A stretch of DNA of 64,000 nt, from the NCBI RefSeq assembly GCF_902150065.1, contig NC_043981.1, positions 10,920,001-10,984,000 of the forward strand, written 5' to 3'. The position numbers and the translations under genes were made by a program. Within the stretch, counting starts at the first letter, position 1. Every line of letters begins with the position of its first letter. This stretch comes from Myripristis murdjan. Its lineage: Eukaryota; Chordata; Actinopteri; Holocentriformes; Holocentridae. Of this stretch, positions 35,201 through 46,900 are shown piece after piece. The notes under the pieces are model-generated. The model saw only the letters and a program-made list of their open reading frames with translations, was not told the origin of the DNA and searched no databases.

Positions 35201-38200
35201 AACCCAGACTCCTGTTGAGAACAGGAGCAAAGAGTTGGCACAGTCACTGGTGACTGCATTCAGCGTGGTGTTATATAGGAGGCCTGTCTGCTCAGAGGTG
35301 ATGAATCAGGCTGGGTTACTGCTTGCACAGAGAGTAGCAGCACTGAGACTCAAGGGTTTGTGTTTAGGACTGTGGGAAAGTTAGCTCTGCACTGGTGTCT
35401 GTTATTAGGCTCTTCTCCATTCTCTCTATCATCTGAAGATAAAAACTCATACAATGGCATACACAATGGCATACAGTTATTGATGTTGTTTTTTTTCTTC
35501 ATAACAAGAGCTGACAGTGTTTTAGATCATGGACATTGACAGGAAGCTATAAGGAGACAAATACTATACCACCTGGACTTGAATTAAAATGCATCTTCAG
35601 TTGTGCACTTACGTTCTGTAGGAAAAACAGCATCTGCCATTTGTATGATATCACTGTAATGGGTGACGTTAACATTTTGGAATGAATGAAGTAATTTCCA
35701 AAGACAGCCTTAGTGCGCCTTTTAAAACGTAAAGCTAATCAGTAGTCCCAGCAGAAGAGAAATTAGCATTTTATAGAGGGGTTGTTGGCATGGATCGCTC
35801 TGGCACTTTTACTGTAGTCTTGTGGTGAAATCCATCCCAGAGATAATTACAGGGTTTCCTTGTGATAATGACAAATCAGTCAGCTGCAAGGCTCACTATG
35901 TGAAAAATTATTGCAAATTAAATCTTTCCCACAGTGTTTATGTACATTAATTTAATAAATTTGTTGATGTTATTGTTGCATATGGCAGATGAAAAGATAA
36001 GATAGTGAGTCAAATAAGAAAAAGTCACTGAGTGACAAATGTAAATAGAAGATTTTATTTCATGAAGGTACTCATGCAATGCACTCATGCATGCAAAGTA
36101 TTTTATTTACAGTAAATGCACAGGAGCCTTGCAAAGAGTAATTTGCTGTTGGATGTGTTCCATATGATAAATCATGAAATGTGCTATTTGATATTTGAGT
36201 GTGATGTTCTTTAGCATTTAAATGGTTTCATCATCATTGGTTTGCGTTCTCATTTCCTTTAGGGGGAGTTTGGCCCTCCAGGCCTTCCAGGGCCTATTGG
36301 CCTACCTGGGGCAGGCATACAGGGGGAAAAGGTAAGTAAAAAAAATCACTGCAAAAAGTCTTCATCTCAACAAGTCATTTATTCTCATATTCAGTGTTAA
36401 AATGTTGTTTTTCTTTAAACAAGTGAAAACGTCCCACTTGTTTCCAGTGCAGTTTCATTTGTTTAAGGGTTTTTTTTCTAGGAACAATAAATATATTGAA
36501 ACTAGGCAGAATAAGGCAGATCAGCCCACAAGGATCAAGAAACTGACACTTGATTCAAGAAAATTCTGGAAACAAGTTGATTAGGATTAGAAACAAGTGT
36601 CTTTAAGATCTTGTTTTAAGAAAAACAATCTTAGAATTGAATATGAGACTAACTGACTTAAGATGGATTTCTTTGCAGTGAATGAAACATTGTTTTTAAT
36701 CACTGAGCATTGTGTGACAAATACAAAGCACTCCAGCATGGATCTCTTATTATCTCCATGTTTCCCTTTAGGGTATGGAGGGGCCAAGGGGGCCACCAGG
36801 AAGCAGAGGCCCTGTAGGAGAGGGTTTACCTGGACCCAAGGTTTGTATGCGTATGCTCATTATGCCATTTAGTTTGACATTGGTGCCAAATGCTGGTAAA
36901 TGATTGGTTGTAACATGGTATAAGATCAAAAATAAATTCCTAAGAGGAAGGTCACTTTGTCTCACACAGGGAGACCAAGGGTTGCCGGGGGAGGTCGGCG
37001 CTACAGGAGAGAGGGGTGCTGGCGAACCTGGACCTAAGGTGGGTCAAAACCACATCAGCTGCTTCCATCCATACTTCTCAAATGCTATTACTGTTCAGTC
37101 CATACACTGACACAGAATCTGTTGCTAGGGTGAGCCAGGAGCATCAGGTTTGGGTGGGTTGCCAGGTCTGCCAGGAGAGGATGGAGCCCCAGGGCAGAAG
37201 GTAGATTAATTTATCACCTATCCATGCCCAGCTATCTACCTCCATATCAAAACCCTTAAAGTCCTCAGAGAGTATTCTAAGATTTATTGTGTGTGTATGC
37301 ATGCATATGTGTGTTTGTGTGTATGTGTTTACATAGGGTGAACCAGGCGCCCCAGGTCTGAGGGGGCCAGAGGGTGCACCTGGAATTGGCAACCAGGGTG
37401 AGAAGGTAAGATTCCTCATCTTCAGCTCTTACCTCGTCTAATTTGTTTTTTATTCCCTGGTCCCCTTTTTACATATTGCCCACCAGGGTTCCCGTAATTG
37501 CTGTATCATTATAAATTCTATCACAGTCATGAGATTAGGAAATGTTTTCCTTATGATTTGAAAGGGCGACCAAGGCCAAAGGGGAATTAGAGGCTTGACT
37601 GGTCCACCTGGCATTGCTGGACCCTCGGGAGCAAAGGTTTGAAGCTTTTAAGCCATCGCTGACCATTAAATAATTCCAATGATGAAAAATGATGAGGACT
37701 GGTTAATTATGACGTACTGATTTTAACTCCTCTGACCTTAATCAGGGAGAACCAGGGTCTCCAGGCAGATTGGGTTTACCTGGTTTGCCAGGCCGCGGCA
37801 TTATCGGACCCAAGGTAATTACACTCAGTTCTGATAACATTGTGACCACCTCCAGCTCTACATGAGTTTTATCCAGTCCAAGTGCTTTTCTCCTTTTCTT
37901 GATGCTTGTGAAGTGATCTGTCTATTTCCTCCCTCTTTCAAGAGTGACAACTTCCTTCTAATAAAAAAAAAAAGGAAGCAATTATCACATCCCGCTGGCA
38001 TTAATTTTCACTTGCCAGACATTGTTGTCACTACAATGCTAGGAATATGAATATGAGATTATATGTAAATGTTGCAGCATTGTAGAAAATACATAAAATC
38101 ATGCATGTGTCCTAGGGTGACCTCGGCCCACCTGGTCCTTCAGGTCCAATTGGGGAGACTGGCTATGGACTTCCTGGTCCAAAGGTATTACTCACTATAA

Positions 38201-40923
38201 ACATTTATAAGAATAATACAAAAAGCCGATTACTCCTGACATAGCTTAATCCATGTTTGGGAAGCCTGCCTGCAGTATTGTAACACACACACTCTAAGTC
38301 AGATTTTCCCTGAAGCAATGCAAACATACGACATCTGTCTTGCAATGCACCCTGCTGTGTATGCACCCATTGCTGGCAAATCCATCATCAAACATATATA
38401 TTTCACAGGCTATCTAGTGCTCCATGTGTACGCTTAGCTTTCTCATTTTAAGGACCTATTGCCAAACAATTTTACCAACATCATTGTCTACTCATTGTAA
38501 AAGATTTATTTGTGTAAATCAGGTTTTGTGCATTGCATTAGAAAGCAATTTGTTGGTGTCTAACAAGAGCAGAGACGGCGTAAAATGCAGAAAATCAACA
38601 TCCTGTCAAAAAAAAAAAAAAATTAAACTTTTTACCTGATGGAATTGTATAGCATTCTTTGTGCGTTTGACGATCCTCTGTTTGGTTGTATGGCGTATCG
38701 CCAAGGGCACAGGAGCACATGAAACACATGTTTTCATTTCCATCCACATCCTACTTCCCCTTCCTTTGTAAACCTTTGTGTAAATCACTTTGTATTCTTT
38801 GTATGAGTGATTTATTGACATAAATGTATTTATGTGCTTTGTAGGGGGACCGTGGAGATCCAGGCCCTGCAGGTCCGTTTGGTCCCAAAGGAGATGGATA
38901 CCCTGGGCCTGTGGTGAGGAAATGATTAAGATACTGCTATGCCCATCTGTCCATCCATCAACGTGCACATTCACTCTATTCATCTATGCATCTAGTATAC
39001 ATCTAGTCATCTGTCTTTTGTCTGCCCCGTTTAATCAATCAGCTCTTACCATCTATGTATCATTTTTACATTTATTACCAAAAGTTACAGTAGTTCACCA
39101 GCATTTATCTTAAAAGGCAGTGAGCAGTGCCTTTGAGCTTTTGTTTCTCTTATTTAGACCATGGGCAGTGTGAAAAGGAGACACAGTGGAGGGGATATTA
39201 GCAGATACTTAGGAAAACATGTTAATTTGTGTCTGGAGAGGTTTATTTGCTCTGAGTGTGTTTTACTGTGCCCTCATGTCCCGTGTTGTTTAGGGCCCTC
39301 CTGGTTTGCCCGGGCTTCCAGGAGAACCAGGGCTTGAAGGAGTGGGTATCCCCGGACCAAAGGTGAGCGCTTCTGTCAGACCAAGAAAAATATGTATAAA
39401 GTACATGCCTGTTAGTGGCAAATGAGAAAAAGAGAGAGCAAGTGTGTGTGCACATGTCAGATGCATAAATACATTATTATCTTGTACTCACCCTGCAAAA
39501 ATATCCATCTAAACAAGTCATCTAGCCTGACAATCAATCCTAAAATGTGCCAGTGAAATAATTTCACTTGTTTCCAATTCAAATTTTACAGAATTTTCTT
39601 GAAATGTGTATCATAATCTTAATAGCAGTGTGGTGATCTACCTTATGTCAAGATGTTACGGATGTATGTGAATCTACATTCCTTTGTTGATTTGTTGACT
39701 TCTTTACGGACTTGTGTCCTTAAGGAATTTTAAGGATATTAAGAGTTAATAGTAAATTTGAATTGTTTGCGTGGTGCTATGTGAATGTATGCGTACACTC
39801 TTTCCATCTTTCCAGGGGGATATTGGTTTCCGTGGGTTGCCAGGTTTACCGGGACCTCCTGGAGAAGGCCTCCAAGGACCACCGGTACATCAAAACTTTT
39901 TGGAAGATTATTTCAGATTAAGTCCCCATTATCATGGCCTCTAATTTGTTTAAGATATCAAAGTTTTCATGAAACAAGTTTTTTTATCAATGCAATATTT
40001 AATTAATCACAGTTTAAACTGATGAAAGACTCATTTTTTGCACTCTGTTTTGCACATACCCGTCAAGGACAACATTATAATTTGTTTAGTTATGCAGGGA
40101 GACTTCTAATTTTATCTTGCATACAACCAGATGGTTGTGATTGAGTCATATCCTCAGAAGAATTGCATTTTAGCTCTTGTCAGACAGCCCCGGATTAAAA
40201 AATAGTGCTTCATCTTGTGTGTGAACATGCCCACCACAGAGGCCTTGTATTCAAAAGCTGCCAGTTATATGCATTTCATCTGTACAGGGCATTTATCACG
40301 ATTTCCCCTCCAGTGCTTTGACACATCACTGCAGTGTGTGAATCTCCACAGACATATGTGTCTAATGAGAAGCACTGGCCCAGCACGCCCAACCAAAGCG
40401 ACTCTCAGCACCCAGATGTCCTCAAATATCGCATCCCAATTCCCTGCAGGCCTCTGACTAGTGTTGCTACAGGTCTGAGGGCTTTCACAGTCATGCATCA
40501 GTGGGCATGATTTATTTAAGGACTCAACTAAAACAGTCCATGGGTAAAACTGAGAAAGCAGCTCACTGGCAGCATCGGATGGTTATTAGGTAGACTCAAG
40601 CCCTTATCTACTTTGAGAAAATGGTGACGCTAGGCTGTTGTGACTCAGTGTTTCAGAAATAAGGATAATCCTAACTTAGAAAATGATTCTTCCTAGACAA
40701 AACTCTCAAGATAGAAAATCAACGATGTTTCATATCATGTTCCACTTTCATATCCAGTCATTTCCATCTCTTATGCTTGACGTAGATGTAGCAGATCAAT
40801 TACAGATTATTATACATGACTGCTCTGTTTTGATGATACTGAAACTAATATGCCTGGATTTTAGTCAATTTGATCTTATTCTTACAGTATTCATTTTGGA
40901 CATACACCACACTATCTACTGCC

Positions 40924-40961
<38 letters not shown>

Positions 40962-43900
40962 AGCTAAAGTGAGTCACCATGCTGTCTATGAGTTTGCGTG
41001 TGTCCATGCATGTATTATATATATACACATATATATATATATATAATGACTATTAAACATATTTAACACAGACTGAAGTTAGACATAACAGTTGGTAAAG
41101 GATAGATTCGGTATTTTCCACCCAGGCTGTAAATACATGATGCTGACACCTGTCATTTATAACCATACATAGCACAATGCCACCATTAGTTTAAGAGATG
41201 AGAAACTTGCCAGTTTGCTGCAGCCTTCAGCTCAATCCAACTGGGCACTCATTTGCAGGCTCACAAAACTTTATAAATATCCTTTTTGAGAGTGGGAAAC
41301 TTGCCACACAGTCAAATACATCTTGTAATTGTCCACCCCAAAAAATAGTGGCACATGGTGCTTTTTAAGTTGTTTTATGTGTCATTTAAGATAATATATT
41401 CCCTTGTACACAGCTGCATTGTTCTGCGGCTGCTAACACTGCGTTCACGGGATCTCAGACCTCGGAATATCCGTCTTGCAAATTTCTGACACGGAAAACC
41501 TGGCGCTCACAGTCAGCTCAGGATAAATGAATGCTCACAACGAGAAGAAACTCTGAATTTTCCTCCACAAGGAACAACAAAGAAAAGAACATCCATTTTT
41601 ACTGAGTTGACATTGTGAATGCCATGTTTCTTTTAAATTTACAAGACAGAAATTCCAATTTCTAAATTCAAGTGATGCAGCATTAGACTGTGGAGTTTAA
41701 AAAGTACCAAACATTTCAATTAAATTAGCCGCCGATCTCTATAACTACAGCAGTGGTTCCCAACCATGTCTTCGAGGACTTCCTGTCCTGCAGGTTTTTG
41801 CACCAGCTCTGCTCTTTCACACATGATCCAATTAAGGCCCAAGCACCGTCATGCATGTCCTGTTCAGGTAGATCTGTTTCAACCATTCAGCATGAAGCCC
41901 TTATTAGCCCATATATGAATTTAACAGGGAAGTTATTCCTGATGTTATTCCACATCTTGCCTTGAACAGTAGGACATAGCTGGGTTTATTGCAGTTCATG
42001 GCAGAGTTTCCAAAGTGTGATACAAGAGTAAAATAGTGATGGTGGAAATGAGCTCTATGCTAAGGCAATGCTTACTCAATCATCTGCAGGGCAATACTGG
42101 ACGACCTGGCCCATCAGGGCCAACAGGGCCGCCAGGACAAGGCATTCAGGGGCCAAAGGTAGGTTTGATTCATTGTCCTCTATCTGTACTTTTAAAAGGA
42201 AACATCGTTAAATAAGTATAGAGATAACAATATAGAATTTATTCAAATTCTATTTAATTTAGTCAAGAGTATGTTTAGGGAGATAGTTCATACTGATTTA
42301 CCCATCTGTTTCTCTGCATGCACTTAAGAGCCTTGATTGTGGTGCGGCACCCAGCTATCAATTGGGTCCTATTAACTGGAATCTGTGTTTGATGCAGGGT
42401 GAGCAGGGGGCCCAGGGCGTGACAGGGCCAAGGGGAGCACCTGGAGAGGGCTTTCCTGGAGCTAAAGTGAGTCACCATGCTGTCTCTGAGTTTGCGTGTG
42501 TCCATGCATGTATTATGCTGTCTTATGTCCTGATCAATGACCTTTTGCCATGCAATATGTGACAGGGTGACCGTGGATCCGTAGGGGAGAGGGGGTTGAA
42601 AGGAATCAAAGGAGATATGGGTGACCCTGGACTCCCTGGGCAAGCTGTGAGTCATGCTAATGACGCTTTTACGTGTCCATGAATTAAATACTGCTCTGTG
42701 GTGGCTTGAAAGCAAGGCTTCTAACTTCAGAGAAAACCTGGAAATGTGTTTCCGGGTCTATAAGGTTTATGGAAAATGGTCCATACTGTAACCAAACAAT
42801 TATAGAAAATGTTGCAGAAAATGTCTTATAATCCTTCTCTGATTATGAGCTTATTTACAGGACATAAAAATCAGCTACTCAGCAGCAAAATTCAGCATTT
42901 CTGCCTAGACACTTGCACATCGGTCAGGGAAATGTGTGATGAAATAGTCATTCCACATGAAATGTAATTAGTAAAACCCTGTTGATGTGTAATATAATCC
43001 ACTGTACCTGTGACTTCACACCTCATTAATCCCTTTTGACTCATTCATTTTCTCCTTTCAAATAAGATGAACATTTGGTATCAATTTCGCTATCTTTTGA
43101 AAAGACATCTCTGTCGATCGCATTATACACACGAATCAGCAGACACTTTGTTCTTGTTTAACACCTCAGGGTCAACCTGGGATCAAAGGTGAAGCAGGCC
43201 TTACTGTAAGTCCACACACTTTTACATTGACTCCCACCTCAATTACAGCACTTGTTCTTTTGTTTGTGCTCACACTTTGTGAATTTTTTTCATTTCAGAG
43301 AGAGGACATCATTCGCATGATCAAGGAGATTTGTGGTAAAACATCTTGATGTCCTTGAAATACTCAGTTAATTTCAATATACTTTAAACTTATATGCTCT
43401 TATACAACAGAAGATTTAGTGAAGCTTCTGAATGTAAGCCACTTTCTTATCCTCACATTATCTGTAAGTCATTAGGAGAAATTCCTGACACAGTAAAGCA
43501 TGATCGCACATATTGATGTGATTTTATTCCAGGATGTGGTATCAAATGTAAGGAGAGGCCCATGGAGCTGGTGTTTGTCATCGACAGCTCAGAGAGCGTG
43601 GGCCCGGAGAACTTTGAAATCATCAAGGACTTTGTAATGGCTCTGGTGGACCGCGTCACCGTGGGCCGCAACGCCACTAGGATCGGCCTGGTGCTGTACA
43701 GCTTGGAGGTGAAGCTGGAGTTCAACCTGGCCCGCTACATGACCAAACAGGACGTCAAGCAGGCCATCAGGAACATCCCCTACATGGGAGAGGGCACTTA
43801 CACCGGCACGGCCATCCGGAAAGCCACCCAGGAGGCTTTCTACAGCTCCCGCACAGGAGTCAGCAAAGTGGCCATCGTGATTACCGACGGACAGACAGAC

Positions 43901-46900
43901 AAACGAGAGCCGGTGAAGCTGGACATAGCGGTGCGGGAAGCGCACGCGGCCAACATTGAGATGTTTGCTCTGGGGATCGTGAATACCTCCGACCCGACGC
44001 AGGCCGAGTTCCTGAGAGAGCTGAATCTGATCGCCTCTGACCCAGATAGCGAGCACATGTTCCTCATTGATGATTTCAACACCCTGCCAGGTTTGAGAGA
44101 CGGGCCAACTTTATGTCTTCAATTGTGCTGAATGCTCTATTGTGTTACAGTGCATGCTGTTTTAGTTTGCCTCATTACATCTCCTGTAAATTCAGCTCAT
44201 GTATGTTATTGGTTTCATACTTGTAGTTGTGGTAAATCTACAGAGCAGCAAAGCTTTATCAAGGCAATGTAAACTGTGAGGGTGTTCAGTATCTCATGTA
44301 CACAATATCTCACCCAGGACAATAGAGCTTTTTCACAGCAGCCATTTGACATGAATACCAGGTAAACACAGGTGTTACTAATGGCATTAATTCATCTTTT
44401 GTTCCATTCAGGTGTAACAGAGCCAGGGTCTTAGTGTTTTTCATGCTGGTTCACTGGAAAGGCACTGCTACACTTAAAGGGAATGGAACCTTAATTAATA
44501 CCTGCTATTTCATGTGAAAATGCTTTGCAAAAGGTCTTTTACCAGTTACCAGTTTATCTTTGCCCTCAGTTGGAAACTCTCCTCGGTCTATATCTATGGC
44601 TCAAACTTTCCCCTCTCTTCCTTTCTGCCTCAGCTCTCGAGTCCAAGCTGGTCAGTCAGTTCTGCGAGGACGAGAACGGAGCCCTGATTTACAACCGGGT
44701 CACCAACGGCTACAATGGCTATGGCAACAACGGCTACAACGGCAACAGGAATGCCATCAATGGGAACTACGCCATCGGTGGCTATGGTTACAGGCCTGCG
44801 ACCAGTCGGGACACGCTGAACGGCCGTCAGACTGGCATCAGTGTTGGCACCAGCACTCACAGTCAGGGCCGAGGGGAAACCGCGCAGCACGGCAGCACAG
44901 GACAGGTATGCAACACATCTCATGCTCTTCTTCAGGCACCCGTACACAACACGAAATGCTGAGTAGCTGTAATGGACAGTATTGCTCTGGGCATTACACA
45001 GCAAGGCAATCACATAGGAACACCTTCCTGTCAAGAAAAAACAAATAGATATATTTTAAAATACATGTTGCGCTTGCAGACTGTTTGCAGTACTGCCCAT
45101 CTGCATTGCCACAAAATACAGTGCCACCCATAAAGTATTAATAAGTAATATAAAGGATATGAATGTAATGTATGGCATTCATTTTAAAGTTTTTTTTTTT
45201 ATTATTATATCATAGACCTTTTTCACAGCAGCCATTTTGACATCAAACAGCAGGTAAACACAGGTGTTACTAATGACATTAATTAGGCTTCTGTTCTGTT
45301 TATGTCTATGGAATAGAAGCCTAATTAATGTCACTGGTAACACCTGTGTGCTGTGAAAGAGGTCTGTTGTTATATTTTTATGCTGTGACATCATAAAATA
45401 TCAAATGTCATAACATAGTGCCACAGATACATTCATATACACTTTAATAGTCAACAAAAGTAATGATTATCACTCTACTGAAAGCTACAATGATGCTGGA
45501 TTCCTCTTTGAACACAAGTGCAAATGTACACAGAATTTAATTATGAAAAGAGCTTAGAGAGTTTCATTACAAAAAGAGAAGTTTCATAAAGGTATTATTT
45601 ACTGTTTTTCATGTTTTTTTTATTCTGTTTAATTATAGTCATTTATTTGTTTTTGTGGAAGGATCACCGTCAGGGAGGAGGAGGGCAGAACGTCTATGTT
45701 GAGACGTCGTCAAATCAGGGAAGCGATCGTGGGGACACATTTAACCGCAACACGTCATCAATCAGACCCGTCCAACCTGGCAGGGAAAGTTCTACTTTCC
45801 ACACAGGAGGCTCTTCTTCATCTTCATCTTCATCTTCATCATCTTCTACAAATATAACTACATCGTCTTCAGGTGGATCTGCACAAAGACCAGCTCTGCC
45901 CAAAGGTAGAGACAGTCCGCTATTCTATTCTATTCTAGTCTAGCCTAGTGTAGTCTATTCTAGTCTATTCTATTCTTCTATTCTTGCATGAGTCCAGTAC
46001 ATGAGGTAGGTAATTATATTTGACAAGGATAAATTCTTTTTCACAGCTAGCACAAATGCACTTCAGGCCAATCAATAACAATTTGTATAATCATTCCTAG
46101 CTTTTTCCATATCGGACCAGTGGGGTAATTATTACCTTTCAAATTATTTAAATTTTGACCTTTACTTATTTACTTATAGCAGCCCTCATCTGCATTTTTT
46201 TTTTTTTTTTTTTAAATGTCAGAGACAACAACAGACATCAACAGAAAATTAGCTGCTTGCCATAACTGGGGCAATACATTTATTGAGCATTGTGGCTGTC
46301 CAATAAATGGATCCAATCATTAAAATAAGTAAATAAAATGTTTAACATCCTCAGGAGGCAAGTGTGATTTGTATGTATAACTGAATACAGGTAGCAAGTT
46401 TTGTGTCAGTTCAGCTCACAGTGTGGATTTATGGCCTCGTTATGACTTTGGAGCTTCAATCATGGCGCCGCCGTCAAGCCTGTCAGAATTTTCTTTCTTC
46501 CAAATTTCGGCAAATACAACCAGTAGCATCTGAGATACCTCCTGAGATATCATATTTGGCAGTCCAGTGGACAGATGGAGGACAACAATGCCAGTATGGC
46601 AACAAGTTCCAGTCCACTTTGTTGAGAGTGCATATGGCAGAGGGAACAGAGCTTTTCTTGAACTTGGCCCTTCTATAAAAAACAGGACTGATGGGGATGG
46701 CATGGGCACTCTGGCTCATGGGTTATGATAAGTATGTGACTGAAGGCTTGGCTAATGAGGTAAGGTAGGTGAGGAGAAGGGGACCTGTTATATTTAATGG
46801 TGTGTGGATGATTTTGGGGAGTCATTGTTGGGTGGAAAGGTACTTGAAGTGTTTGGACAGATATGTTTTTCTTATCGTCTCCCCTCACAACAGCGTCTTT

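Noticed and set aside
31294-42466. Regularly spaced 69-bp similar units as a CRISPR-like array or satellite
   Set aside because: They are collagen exons with Gly-X-Y coding and splice sites, separated by unrelated introns of variable length.
43589-44056. 155-codon minus-strand ORF opposite vWA2
   Set aside because: Shadow of the GC-rich vWA2 coding exon.
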